Shown: positions 1 through 9,270 of the stretch, one piece after another
How the letters are laid out: every line of letters starts with the position of its first letter
How positions within the stretch are numbered: position 1 is the first letter of the stretch
From: an uncultured Eubacteriales bacterium
GTDB lineage: Bacteria > Bacillota > Clostridia > Oscillospirales > Oscillospiraceae
DNA: 64,000 nt
Direction: 5' to 3'
Assembly (NCBI GenBank): GCA_900540635.1
Contig: UQGU01000001.1
Span: 163,821 to 227,820, forward strand
Made by a program: the position numbers and the translations under genes
The notes under the pieces: generated by a model
The model's database searches: none
What the model was told of the DNA's origin: nothing
The model's input: only the letters and a program-made list of their open reading frames with translations

Positions 1-1370
1 CCACTTTGTTCCGGGGAATCATAGTGCAGATCCAGGTATCTTGCCACTTCCTTCAGAACCGGCAGGTAATCCCCGTAAATGCCGCCCAGGTGGTGGATGT
101 AAGGACCGAACATCAGCTTTTCCTCCCAGGACTTCCAGTTGTCCGTCTCCATCCAAACGTATGTACCCGTGGTCTCCGGACCGGTCGTACTCCGGCCCTG
201 TCCCACGAACATGTGGTAGCCGTCCTCCGCGTCGTCGAAGCGGCACACCGTCAGGCTGCCCTGCTTCATTTCAAAGTGGACCTGGCCGCTCTTCAGCTTG
301 GGACTGCTGGTTTTGGAATGCAGATCGTAGGCGAAGGGGCCGCAGTGCCACAGCAGCTCCGCGTTATCATTCTCCGGATGGCGGATGGTCAGATCCGCCA
401 GGAAGCAGGGTTCCTTGCCCAGCATGCAGGCGCGCAGGATCACCATGGTGATGGCGCCGTTAATGTCTGTCTCGCAGGCCACGGGGATCCCCTCGTTGGT
501 CAGCTCGCTGACAGCCGCGCAGGCGGGCATCCCCAGCAGCGAGCAGGTGGGCCAACACTCGATGGCCGCCGCCGTACAGCCGTTGGCCTCCAGCTGCTGG
601 GCAATGGCCAGTTTCAAGGCCACCACCTTCTCCACGCCGTCGCTGCCGGCACAGCTGCAGTCGAACCGCCCACGGAACGCTTCCACCTGACTGACGAAGG
701 ATTCCTCCTTATCCTCCAGGATCTTCGCCATGGTCTTCTGCAGAATCACCGGAGCGATGGCCACGGTCTGGATGCCGAAGCGGGTCATCAGCGCCGCCTC
801 GTTGGTCATCACGCTGCGGAAGGGGCCGGGATGCTCGCCGATCTTGCCGATGCGCAGGTTCTTCAGATCCTTCAGCACGCAGGTCACACGGACAAAATTG
901 TCGAAGCCGCGGCGGAACTCCTCGCTCTCCGCTTCCACATTATAGATATAGCTGTACTTCACACCGTAGCGGCGCAGTACCTTGGTGGCTGCGAACATGC
1001 CACACTGGGTGTCCCTGCCTCGCCTCTGCTCAGAGTTGGGATGCTGGTCCCGTTCGCCCCAAACCAGGACGGGAACCTGAAACTTGGAGACCACATCCGC
1101 TACGGAGCCTTCGTCACCGAAATCGCAGAACAGGACGAAAATCGCGTCCACTTTTTCTTTCTGGAACTTGGCGACTGCCGCGGGAGATTTGGATTCGTGG
1201 TCGATAATGCCATTTTCCACCACATCATCAATGGTAACAAGCCTGACCACATCCGGAAGAATCCCCGAGATAACCTCCATACATTTCTTCTTTTCCTGGA
1301 TGGCAACATTCACATCCAGCATGCCTCTTCTTGTGGGCAACACGCCAATCGTTACTTTAGCCTGATACAT
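1..1370 (-). CDS. L-fucose/L-arabinose isomerase family protein (3' end outside window)
   Basis: Reading the minus strand from the ATG at 1370 gives 456 residues without a stop before the window edge, so the C-terminus is missing. The protein starts MYQAKVTIGVLPTRRGM and has the layout of the fucose/arabinose isomerase-like family: an N-terminal Rossmann-like region with a conserved VLVWGERD stretch, then a central region and the start of the metal-binding C-terminal domain (LLWHCGPFAYDL). Such enzymes interconvert aldoses and ketoses. It overlaps the upstream sugar kinase gene by 14 nt, so it is the last visible gene of the operon. The exact sugar is unknown; the GH31 enzyme upstream suggests a pentose or deoxyhexose. 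Confidence 0.8.
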   Translation of the reverse strand, partial: MYQAKVTIGVLPTRRGMLDVNVAIQEKKKCMEVISGILPDVVRLVTIDDVVENGIIDHESKSPAAVAKFQKEKVDAIFVLFCDFGDEGSVADVVSKFQVPVLVWGERDQHPNSEQRRGRDTQCGMFAATKVLRRYGVKYSYIYNVEAESEEFRRGFDNFVRVTCVLKDLKNLRIGKIGEHPGPFRSVMTNEAALMTRFGIQTVAIAPVILQKTMAKILEDKEESFVSQVEAFRGRFDCSCAGSDGVEKVVALKLAIAQQLEANGCTAAAIECWPTCSLLGMPACAAVSELTNEGIPVACETDINGAITMVILRACMLGKEPCFLADLTIRHPENDNAELLWHCGPFAYDLHSKTSSPKLKSGQVHFEMKQGSLTVCRFDDAEDGYHMFVGQGRSTTGPETTGTYVWMETDNWKSWEEKLMFGPYIHHLGGIYGDYLPVLKEVARYLDLHYDSPEQS

Positions 1371-2343
1371 AGTCTAGCCCCTTTCTGTAATACTCGACCC
1401 GTTGGTCGATTTCCGTATAGTCGATGATACCGGTCCGCAGGAACTGCTCCAGCACCTGTTCGTTGGGAATGCCGGCCCGCCCGCCGATTCGGGTACACTT
1501 AATGGCGGAGGTTCCGCTGGCGTAGCGGGCGCATTCTTTCAGGGAATATCCTTTTAGCAGGGCCGCCAGGAACGCGCCGTGGAACACGTCGCCCGCGCCC
1601 ACCGTATCCTGGGCCTCCACCTGGAAGGCCGGCAGCCGGAAGAAGCCCTCCCGGTCCAGGCCCACACAGCCCTTCTCCCCAAAGGTGAACACCACAGCCT
1701 CCGGCCCCATAGCCATCAGCTGGGCACACTCATCCTCCAGCTCATCCAGGGCCTTCCCCCTGCTGTTGGGGAACAGCTTGTCGAAAACAAATTCCGAGCC
1801 GACAAAGTAATCAATTTGCGGAATCATGCCGCGCAGTCCCTCGGTATAAGAATCCGCGTCAATGAAGACCTTAACGCCCTTTTCCCGGGCGATGGCCACC
1901 GCCTTCCGGGTCAGGGCCGAGGTATCCGCGATAAACAGATACCGGGCGCGCTCCAGGTAGGACCAGTCTACCTCTGCCTCTGTTAGAGGCTTTGTCTGTC
2001 CCATGCGGAACAGAATGGTGCGGGTCTGGGTGTCCTTCTCGCTGATCACCACAGACAGGCCGGTATTGCAGCCGGTACGGACCTTCATATTGTCTACATT
2101 GATGTTGTGCCGCTTAAAATCCTGATAACAGAATCTTCCGAAAATATCGTCGCCCAGTACGCCGCCCAGGGCGCAGCGGACGCCCAGCCGCGCCGCCGCA
2201 ACCATACCGCTGGAAACCTTCCCGCCGCCCTGCCAGCTCAGGTCATTGAGCCGGGCGCCGCCGTTTCGCTGGGGCAGCGCATCCAGATTGGCGTTCAAAT
2301 CCATGCAGGGGGAGTCCAGGCCGAAAATATCAAAAGTTTCCAT
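1357..2343 (-). CDS. PfkB/ribokinase-family sugar kinase
   Basis: This 328-aa protein has the PfkB fold signatures: an N-terminal glycine-rich substrate loop (WQGGGKVSSGMVAAARLG) and the C-terminal DTVGAGDVFHGAF motif near residue 250, which holds the catalytic Asp and the anion hole. It probably phosphorylates the ketose made by the neighbouring isomerase, ahead of the class II aldolase. The start chosen is the ATG at 2343, preceded by AGGAGG; in-frame ATG (2358) and GTG (2361) codons lie upstream but lack a ribosome-binding site. The substrate cannot be read from the sequence. Confidence 0.85.
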   Translation of the reverse strand: METFDIFGLDSPCMDLNANLDALPQRNGGARLNDLSWQGGGKVSSGMVAAARLGVRCALGGVLGDDIFGRFCYQDFKRHNINVDNMKVRTGCNTGLSVVISEKDTQTRTILFRMGQTKPLTEAEVDWSYLERARYLFIADTSALTRKAVAIAREKGVKVFIDADSYTEGLRGMIPQIDYFVGSEFVFDKLFPNSRGKALDELEDECAQLMAMGPEAVVFTFGEKGCVGLDREGFFRLPAFQVEAQDTVGAGDVFHGAFLAALLKGYSLKECARYASGTSAIKCTRIGGRAGIPNEQVLEQFLRTGIIDYTEIDQRVEYYRKGLDYVSG

Positions 2344-2357
2344 GCAGCCTCCTGCCA

Positions 2358-3212
2358 TCACAGGGAGAAGCCGTTGGGGTTCAGCAGCCGGATCTTCCCC
2401 CGGACAAAGTCCACCATCCCCTGCTGCACACCGAAGAACATCGCCACACCGTTGCGGTTATGGCCGGTTTTCTCAATGGTCGCATCAAAGGCGTCATAGG
2501 TGGCCGCGAAATACTCCGTAGCAATGTTGAACTTGCTCATGCCCAGATTCACCGCCTCCCGCATCTGCTCATCGGGAATGCCGGAGCAGCCGTGGAGCAC
2601 CAGGGGTACGGAAACCGCCTTGCGGATCTGACTGATCCGATCAAAGTCCAGGTTGGGTTCCCGGATATAATCGCCATGGGCATTGCCCACCGCAATGGCC
2701 AGGGAGCCGCAGCCTGTTCTCTCCACAAACTGGGCAGCCTGATCCGGATCGGTGAAGAAATCTGCGTTGGTCATGTCCTCCAGATTCTGACCCACACCGA
2801 CATGCCCCAGCTCCGCCTCCACATCTACGCCGAATACCGCGGCGGTCCGGACCACCTGGCTGGTCAGCGCCACATTCTCCTCATAAGGCAGGGCCGAGCC
2901 GTCCACCATGACGGAGGGGAAGCCGTCCCGGATGCCGCTGACGGCGATCTCATAGGACGCTGAATGATCCAGATGTACCGCTACGGGAACGGAGGCTTTC
3001 CTGGCCAGGTCGTTGGCCATGAAAGCGATATGGCTCAGGGGGATATACTTGTCAAAGCCCGGGTAGAACTGGACGATCACAGGCACCCGCTCCGCTTCCG
3101 CCGCCTGAATGGCACAGCGGATGGTCTCATAATTGATGGTATTGATGGCGGCAACACCATAGTGGTTCTCCGTAGCATGTTTCAGAAGATCGTTTACCTT
3201 TACCAAAGACAT
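2358..3212 (-). CDS. class II fructose-bisphosphate aldolase family protein
   Basis: A 284-aa class II (zinc) aldolase. The visible metal and active-site residues are His80/Asp82/His83 (HLDHS), the EAELGHVG stretch near residue 132, His179 in GNAHG and His207 in VLHGCSG. These enzymes split ketose-1-phosphates or ketose-1,6-bisphosphates into dihydroxyacetone phosphate and an aldehyde. It starts 2 nt after the aldo/keto reductase stop. The aldehyde made here could be the substrate of that reductase, but this is inference. Close relatives act on fructose-, tagatose- or deoxy-sugar phosphates, which I cannot separate. Confidence 0.88.
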   Translation of the reverse strand: MSLVKVNDLLKHATENHYGVAAINTINYETIRCAIQAAEAERVPVIVQFYPGFDKYIPLSHIAFMANDLARKASVPVAVHLDHSASYEIAVSGIRDGFPSVMVDGSALPYEENVALTSQVVRTAAVFGVDVEAELGHVGVGQNLEDMTNADFFTDPDQAAQFVERTGCGSLAIAVGNAHGDYIREPNLDFDRISQIRKAVSVPLVLHGCSGIPDEQMREAVNLGMSKFNIATEYFAATYDAFDATIEKTGHNRNGVAMFFGVQQGMVDFVRGKIRLLNPNGFSL

Positions 3213-3214
3213 AA

Positions 3215-4177
3215 TTATTCCCCTTTCACTTCGGTATTAAAGAACAGCACATACTCGGGCATCTGGCTGCAGAATTCCCGGCTGTAAGCATCGATCCGAT
3301 CATAGTCCTCCTGGCTTAACGTGAAGTTCAGGGCTTGAATGTTCTGCTCGGCGTGACGCTTGTCCGTGCCGCCTACAATGGGGGCGGTCAGATTCTTGTT
3401 GTTCACCAGCCAGTTAATACAGACCTGCGTCGCGGTCACGCCGTACTGCTTGCCAACCTCCACCAGGAAGTCCGCCACCTTCAGGCACTTCTCATAGACA
3501 CCGGGCTGGAACAGCGCCGCCCGGCTACGGCCGCCGGTGATGGGCGTATCCGGCTTGAATTTGCCCGTCAGCAGGCCCTGGGCCAGGGTGCTGTAGGGAA
3601 TGACACCGATACCCTCCTCCGTGCAATAGGGCAGCAGGTCCCGGTCAATATACCGCCACAGCAGATTGTAGCAGGGCTGAACCACATCGATCTGGCCGTA
3701 CTGTCTGGCCTCCTGGAGCATCTCCAGGGTGAAATTCGATACGCCAATGCTGCGGATCTTGCCCTTCTCCTTCAGTCGGTTCACATTCTCCACGGCCTGG
3801 GCGATGGACATGCCATCCCGGGGAGGATAGTGGAGGAAATAGGTATCCAGATAGTCCGCCCCCAGGCGGCGCAGACTGTCGTCGCAGGATTTCTCCATGT
3901 CCTCCATCTGGTAATGGTGGGGAAACACCTTGGAGATCAGGACATACCGCTCCCTGTCAACACCCTTCAGAGCCCTGCCAAGCACCTCTTCGGACCGGCC
4001 GTTCCCATAAATCTCGGCGGTATCAAAGGTATTCAGACCATGATCCAGATAGGTGTGAATACACTCGATGCTATCGTTATCCTGCACTTCCCCAAAATAG
4101 TCGCCGCCCATGGACCAGCAGCCCACAATAATCGGAGAAACACTTACATTGCTTTTGCCTAGTTTCTTATAAATCAT
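3215..4177 (-). CDS. aldo/keto reductase
   Basis: A 320-aa NAD(P)H-dependent aldo/keto reductase. The catalytic tetrad is visible as Asp52, Tyr57, Lys83 and His116 (in DTAEIYGNG, ISKVFP and YFLHYPP). The C-terminal cofactor-binding region ends with APIVGGTDKRHAEQN. It is cytosolic, with no signal peptide. It is co-transcribed between the response regulator (2 nt gap) and the aldolase (2 nt gap), which points to a role in the sugar pathway, such as reducing a lactaldehyde-like aldolase product or oxidising a sugar. The substrate is not determined. Confidence 0.88.
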   Translation of the reverse strand: MIYKKLGKSNVSVSPIIVGCWSMGGDYFGEVQDNDSIECIHTYLDHGLNTFDTAEIYGNGRSEEVLGRALKGVDRERYVLISKVFPHHYQMEDMEKSCDDSLRRLGADYLDTYFLHYPPRDGMSIAQAVENVNRLKEKGKIRSIGVSNFTLEMLQEARQYGQIDVVQPCYNLLWRYIDRDLLPYCTEEGIGVIPYSTLAQGLLTGKFKPDTPITGGRSRAALFQPGVYEKCLKVADFLVEVGKQYGVTATQVCINWLVNNKNLTAPIVGGTDKRHAEQNIQALNFTLSQEDYDRIDAYSREFCSQMPEYVLFFNTEVKGE

Positions 4178-4179
4178 GA

Positions 4180-5772
4180 TTAATCACCTTTCCGCCTGTT
4201 CGGCTCCTTTTGTCGCTTCCGGAATTCATTGGGCGTACACCCGACAAATTTCCGGAATTGCTTGGAAAAATGGGAGAAATTGGTATATCCTGTCCGGATA
4301 GCGATATCGCTGATGGAGTATTCTCTGTGCGATAGCAGCTCCTTCGCAAGGGCGATACGCTCCTTCTGGATATAATCAATCAGGGATTCTCCCGTCTCCC
4401 TATGAAACAGCCTGGATAAATAGCTCGGCGACAGGTAGAAATATTCCGCTAGCTGTCCCCGGCTGACTTCATCGATGTGTTCCCGGATATATGCTTTCAT
4501 CTTGGCCACCAGAGTTTGCGTATTGCCGACATGAATCTGCTGAGACAAGCGGTTGGCTTCTTCCAGCATCAGCTGCTCCAGCTCCTCGGCATCCTGGGTC
4601 AGCCATCGGCCGAACTGGTTTTCCCGAAGCTTGGAAATGGACTGGTCCACCGTATTTTCCCGCAGAAGCTCGCTGATCAGCAAATTCCAGTCCACCAGCA
4701 GGGCACCGAGAAAGTCCGTGGAAAGGCTGTCGCCGCTGCGTCTATGGGCATTGAAATACTCCGTCAAGGCATTTTGAAACCGAATGATATCTCCCTGTTG
4801 GAGCATCCGCTTCCAAACCTGTGTGTCCGGGGGCTGATAGTCCGGCTTGACCTGGGTATGCTCCTGAAGTTCGATGAACCGACTGGCTTCCTGATTCGCG
4901 GTATTCCCGGAAATCTGGATGATCGCGCCAACCTTTCCCTTCAGTTGGTTCACCGTACAGGACTCCAGAATATGGTAACGGATGTCGAACAGGAAGTAGG
5001 ACTTGATAAACTCCGCGAATTCCCGCATCAGCTGCTCCAGCTCCGGCGCCTCGCTCTCCCCTGCCCGGAAGACGGCCAAAAGCTGGCCTGTTTGGACGCA
5101 GTATATGGACTCAAAATTCTGCCGCTTCCTTTCGGAAAGTTCCCCTAATGTGTTATCGCACAGGAAGCGGAGCATTTCATCCTGCCAGACCTCCGCGCCG
5201 GTGTTTAGGAAGATAAGCACAGTGGTCAGCTTTTCCTTGGAACGGTAGGGTATCCCGGCGTCCGGGCTTTCCGTGTCCAGATGTTCCCCGCTGTCCGGCG
5301 CCAGCTCCCGAAGCAGGTTGTTCCAAAATGTGGCTTTCGCGTTGCTCTGCTGAGAAATCCATTGGCTGCCGTATTCCATGAGCTGCTTTTTCTTTTCCCG
5401 AATCTGATGCTGCTGCACGATCTCCTGGACGGCGGTCTCCAACTCCCCGGTATCCAGCGGCTTGAGCAGATATTTGGACACCTTGTAGCCCACAGCCTTT
5501 TGGGCATACCTGAAATCCGGATAGCTGGTCAGCAGCATGACTTCAATCTCACTGTCCCGCTGCCGGATCCACTCCAGCAAAGCAAAGCCATCCTGCCCTG
5601 GCATTTCGATATCCGAAATGACGAAGTCTATCGCGTGCTCAGACAGCAGCCGTTTCGCGTCGGATACGTTGTAACAGCCAAACACCTCATCGATACCATA
5701 GGCATTCCAATCGAGCCTCCGCGACACACCTTCCACAACATATTTATTGTCATCTACAATCAATAGTTTCAT
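4180..5772 (-). CDS. YesN-type response regulator (REC + AraC HTH)
   Basis: A 530-aa response regulator. The receiver domain begins MKLLIVDDNK with phosphoacceptor Asp54 (VISDIEMPG) and conserved Lys104 (LLKPLD). A long linker region leads to a double helix-turn-helix AraC domain at about residues 425-525 (SPSYLSRLFHRETGES and ISDIAIRTGYTNFSHFSKQF). The start is the ATG of MKLLIVDD; the frame is open 28 codons further upstream, but that extension overlaps the kinase gene and does not look like protein. It pairs with the histidine kinase 10 nt upstream and probably activates the GH31/ABC operon in response to an extracellular glycan. Confidence 0.93.
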   Translation of the reverse strand: MKLLIVDDNKYVVEGVSRRLDWNAYGIDEVFGCYNVSDAKRLLSEHAIDFVISDIEMPGQDGFALLEWIRQRDSEIEVMLLTSYPDFRYAQKAVGYKVSKYLLKPLDTGELETAVQEIVQQHQIREKKKQLMEYGSQWISQQSNAKATFWNNLLRELAPDSGEHLDTESPDAGIPYRSKEKLTTVLIFLNTGAEVWQDEMLRFLCDNTLGELSERKRQNFESIYCVQTGQLLAVFRAGESEAPELEQLMREFAEFIKSYFLFDIRYHILESCTVNQLKGKVGAIIQISGNTANQEASRFIELQEHTQVKPDYQPPDTQVWKRMLQQGDIIRFQNALTEYFNAHRRSGDSLSTDFLGALLVDWNLLISELLRENTVDQSISKLRENQFGRWLTQDAEELEQLMLEEANRLSQQIHVGNTQTLVAKMKAYIREHIDEVSRGQLAEYFYLSPSYLSRLFHRETGESLIDYIQKERIALAKELLSHREYSISDIAIRTGYTNFSHFSKQFRKFVGCTPNEFRKRQKEPNRRKGD

Positions 5773-5782
5773 TTTGCTTGCC

Positions 5783-7405
5783 TCACATGGGAATCCAGAT
5801 TTCCACCTGTGCGCCGTCGGAATGATTGGACAGGGTGATCTTTGCCGCATCACCATAGATCAGACGAATCCGCTGGATTGCGTTGTTGATGCCAATATGC
5901 TTGCCGTCTACCTCCGGGATCAGCTTGCCGGATTGAAGATAGTCCAGCAGCTCCTGGGGATATCCGCCCCCGTCGTCCCGGAGTCGCAGGAACAGGAATG
6001 GCTTCTCCCCTTCCTGCCTGCACGCGCCGAGTACCGTGATGTTCAAGCCGTCCTCACTGTTTGCCGCGTGCTTCAGAGAGTTCTCCAGGAAGGTGCTCAC
6101 CAGCAGTACCGGAATTAAAATACTGCGGACATCCTCCGCGATACTGTACTCCACATGGACGCTGTTGCCATTCCACTCCTGGTTGATCCGGATAATGCTG
6201 TCCATGTGGCGCAGCTCCTGCCACAGCGGAACCATATCCATGCAGTCCCGCAGCACATAGCGGTAATAGTTGGACAGGGCCACTGTCAGATTCATGATCT
6301 TATCCGTCTGCCCAAGCTGGGCCATGTCGTAAATCGTCGTCAGATTGTTCACAAGGAAATGCGGACGGATCTGCAGATTGCGGAAATTGATATTCAGCTG
6401 CCGTTTTTCCAGCTCCGCCTCATACAGCCGGACAGAGAGCGCTTCCATTTGATCACTCAACTGAGACAACACGTCATAGGTATCGTCCAGTGCGTTGATA
6501 ACCGCACCGTTCACGTCCTTATAGGATGTTGTATTTTTGCTGTACTTGCTCAGGATTCCCGTCAAATTCTGAATGGGCTCCAGAAGGTTTTTGCGTACCG
6601 CGCTGACAGACAACAGCAGAATCACCATACCGATCATCAGCAGGAGCATCTGCACGACCTGGAACAGAAGCACCCACATGATGTCCCGATCCGAATCGAT
6701 CTGCATCTGAATACAGAAATCAGCATAGACATCGGTCAGCTCATACGTTACCCGTTTCTCCCGGGAACTTTGACCCATCTCGCCGTATTTCAGCAGCGAG
6801 AACTCGGCAATGTTGTTGTCGCTGTAATGAACCAGCCCGGACAAGAAATCCTCCTCCGTGATCCAGGAACCGCACACAAAGGAGTCGTTCACCCACATAC
6901 ATAGGATTACTCGCCGTCCACCCGGCATTTCATGGAGGACGTACCGTCCGCTGACCACCGGCTCCTTCGACAGCCTCTTGAGCTCACCGCGGATCTGGCG
7001 GTACTCCGAAAAAGGCAGGGTCACGGCGGTGAGCTCCAGGAACCGGTCCTGATGGTTTTCATAAACATAATAATTGTACCGGTTGATGGACAACTTATTG
7101 AGCAGCTGGTAAGTATTTTGCAGACTGCCGGATTGCTCGACCCATTCCATACCGATCTGCTCGAACAGAGACCGGTAACTGGTGGTCAGAACCGTAGATT
7201 CCATAGCGGAATCGTTGTTTTCCAGTTCGCTGGACAGCTTGGAGATAAAAGCATCCGCATACCGCCGTACCGTATCCGTCGCATTACTCTGTAATTTCAC
7301 TGTGGAAAAGACAGCAAGGGCTGCACACAGGCCCAACAGCAGGACACACACAATTAAGACCTGTCTGATATTTATGCGGCGGATATGCAGATGCTTTTTA
7401 CTCAT
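5783..7405 (-). CDS. YesM/LytS-type sensor histidine kinase
   Basis: A 540-aa membrane sensor kinase. Transmembrane segments lie at about residues 14-34 and 243-268 and enclose a roughly 200-residue extracellular sensing domain. The HisKA_7TM/LytS-type phosphoacceptor is His349 in LQIRPHFLVNN, followed by an ATPase domain with RDDGGGYPQELL and GKHIGINNAIQRI. Members of this family sense oligosaccharides or a partner lipoprotein and phosphorylate YesN-type regulators. It lies within the transport/catabolic operon, 4 nt after the second permease, so the system controls and is made together with its own transporter. Confidence 0.93.
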   Translation of the reverse strand: MSKKHLHIRRINIRQVLIVCVLLLGLCAALAVFSTVKLQSNATDTVRRYADAFISKLSSELENNDSAMESTVLTTSYRSLFEQIGMEWVEQSGSLQNTYQLLNKLSINRYNYYVYENHQDRFLELTAVTLPFSEYRQIRGELKRLSKEPVVSGRYVLHEMPGGRRVILCMWVNDSFVCGSWITEEDFLSGLVHYSDNNIAEFSLLKYGEMGQSSREKRVTYELTDVYADFCIQMQIDSDRDIMWVLLFQVVQMLLLMIGMVILLLSVSAVRKNLLEPIQNLTGILSKYSKNTTSYKDVNGAVINALDDTYDVLSQLSDQMEALSVRLYEAELEKRQLNINFRNLQIRPHFLVNNLTTIYDMAQLGQTDKIMNLTVALSNYYRYVLRDCMDMVPLWQELRHMDSIIRINQEWNGNSVHVEYSIAEDVRSILIPVLLVSTFLENSLKHAANSEDGLNITVLGACRQEGEKPFLFLRLRDDGGGYPQELLDYLQSGKLIPEVDGKHIGINNAIQRIRLIYGDAAKITLSNHSDGAQVEIWIPM

Positions 7406-7409
7406 GGCT

Positions 7410-8288
7410 TTATCCTTTCACAGCGCCTACGGCGATACCTTTTTCAAAATACTTCGTCAGGAAAGGATACAGTATCAAAATGGGAAGCATAGCCGCAAAT
7501 GCGATTGCCATACGCAAGCTGATACTGGGTACCGAACTGACCGTGCCGCGTCCATATTTGGTTAAATACTCAATGTTCTTGACCATGACATTCAGCACCT
7601 GCTGAATAGAATACTTGCTCTGGTCGCTGATATAGTATAACCCATTTGTCCAGTCATTCCAATAGTTCAAACCCGCGAAAACGCCGACTGTGACAAAAAT
7701 AGGCTTACCAAGGGGCAGCACGATCCGTCTGAAAATCTGGAACTCAGAAGCGCCGTCAATTTTGGCGGACTCATACAGCTCCGAGGGAACATTGGACTGC
7801 AGGTAGGTACGGACGATAATACAGTTGAAGGAGCTGAACAGCAAATTTGGCACCAGCAATGCCCAATAGGTGTTTTTAATATGAAATACCATTGTGTAAA
7901 TCATATAGGTTGGGACGAGGCCGCCGTTAAACAGCATTGTGAAGAGGATCGCAAAGCTGAAAAAGGATCTGCCGGGCAAATTCCGCAATGACAAGGGATA
8001 CGCGGCCATAGCGACGATAGCCACATGGGCCAGGGTTCCAATGACGGTTACGCAAACAGTAATTCCATAGGCCCTAAAAATAACGTCTCTGGAATTCCAG
8101 ATGTACTTGTAGGCATCGAAGCTGAGCTTCTCAGGGAAAATGGAGTAGCCATTGATCAACAGCGTATTCTCTTCTGTAATCGAGGAGATAAACAGCAGAA
8201 GGAACGGGAAGATCACAATGACCATCACGCAGATCATCACCACAGAGGCAAACACTTCAAACGCTTTTTCCTGTTTTGTTTTGATCAT
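7410..8288 (-). CDS. carbohydrate ABC transporter permease (YtcP/LplC type)
   Basis: A 292-aa inner-membrane permease with about six hydrophobic segments. The EAA loop that contacts the ATPase is visible as YESAKIDGASEFQIFRRIVLPL. It is the second permease of the importer encoded here and belongs to the group that lacks its own ATPase gene and is served by a shared MsmK/UgpC-type ATPase encoded elsewhere; none is present in the operon. A 12-nt gap separates it from the first permease gene. Confidence 0.92.
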   Translation of the reverse strand: MIKTKQEKAFEVFASVVMICVMVIVIFPFLLLFISSITEENTLLINGYSIFPEKLSFDAYKYIWNSRDVIFRAYGITVCVTVIGTLAHVAIVAMAAYPLSLRNLPGRSFFSFAILFTMLFNGGLVPTYMIYTMVFHIKNTYWALLVPNLLFSSFNCIIVRTYLQSNVPSELYESAKIDGASEFQIFRRIVLPLGKPIFVTVGVFAGLNYWNDWTNGLYYISDQSKYSIQQVLNVMVKNIEYLTKYGRGTVSSVPSISLRMAIAFAAMLPILILYPFLTKYFEKGIAVGAVKG

Positions 8289-8300
8289 ATGGGCACCTCA

Positions 8301-9236
8301 CTAGAACAGAGCGTTTTCGCGACTTACCTTCCGTGCGATTCCATTGAACAGCAGGATCATGGCAAACCCGATCACAGACTGCAGGAAGCTGGCTGCGGAA
8401 GACAGTCCGATATTGTTTTGCGTCATCAGCGCGCGGTACACGAAGGTGTCCACAGTCTGCGTGGCATCCATAATCAGACCGGAGTTCTGAGGCACCTGGT
8501 AGAACAGTCCGAAATCACTGGTGAAAATGCGTCCCACATTCAGCAGCACCATGGTGATCACCGTAGGCTTCAAAAATGGAAGCGTGATATAACGGATCTG
8601 CTGCGCCTTGGACGCTCCGGATAACCGGGCAACCTCATACAACGAAGGATCGATCCCCAAAATTGTGGAAATATACAGGATGCAGCTGTAGCCCACGCCT
8701 TTCCAAGCATTGACGAAAATCAGGATACCTGGCCAGGGTTTTGAGGTATCGTACCAGGATATCTTCTGGAGTCCAAAGGACTCCAGAAGACTGTTTACCA
8801 AACCTGCCTGTGGATCCAGGAATGCTCTGACCATGTAAGAAACGATGATAATGGACACAACGAAGGGGAACAGAATACTGCTTTGGGCGTACTTCTGCAA
8901 CTTCTTATTTCCAATTTCCGTGATAAAAATTGCCAGCGTGACGCCCAGTATGACGTTCGTAAGAATGAAGCAGATATTGTATCCCAGCGTATTGCGGATA
9001 ATGATGGGAACATCCTTGCTTCGGGCCAGGAACGCGAAGTTTTTCAGGCCATTCCATTCGCTGCCCCAGATACCGCCCTGAACGGTGTACTTCTTGAAGG
9101 CCAGTACGATACCGGCCATGGGCATGTAATTGTTGATGAGCAGGTAGAACAGGGCCGGCAGCATCATCAGATAGAGCGGTAAGTACCGCGTGAATTTGTT
9201 CGCTTTTACAGCAAGCGAGTTCTTCTTAGGAGTCAT
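8301..9236 (-). CDS. carbohydrate ABC transporter permease (LplB/YteP type)
   Basis: A 311-aa permease. The start is the ATG of MTPKKNSLAVK at 9236, preceded by GAGG; the frame stays open 19 codons further and would overlap the lipoprotein gene. It has the family opening LPLYLMMLPALFYLLINNYMPM, six membrane segments, and the EAA motif LYEVARLSGASKAQQIRYITLPFL. With the next permease and the lipoprotein it forms a complex-carbohydrate importer of the Lpl/Yte group. Confidence 0.92.
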   Translation of the reverse strand: MTPKKNSLAVKANKFTRYLPLYLMMLPALFYLLINNYMPMAGIVLAFKKYTVQGGIWGSEWNGLKNFAFLARSKDVPIIIRNTLGYNICFILTNVILGVTLAIFITEIGNKKLQKYAQSSILFPFVVSIIIVSYMVRAFLDPQAGLVNSLLESFGLQKISWYDTSKPWPGILIFVNAWKGVGYSCILYISTILGIDPSLYEVARLSGASKAQQIRYITLPFLKPTVITMVLLNVGRIFTSDFGLFYQVPQNSGLIMDATQTVDTFVYRALMTQNNIGLSSAASFLQSVIGFAMILLFNGIARKVSRENALF

Positions 9237-9270
9237 AGCATCCTCGCTTTCCCAAAAATCCGGTTCCGAA

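Noticed and set aside
6..1427. A 473-codon plus-strand frame at the left edge
   Set aside because: The minus strand encodes an isomerase-family protein continuous with its operon; the plus-strand frame is its antisense shadow.
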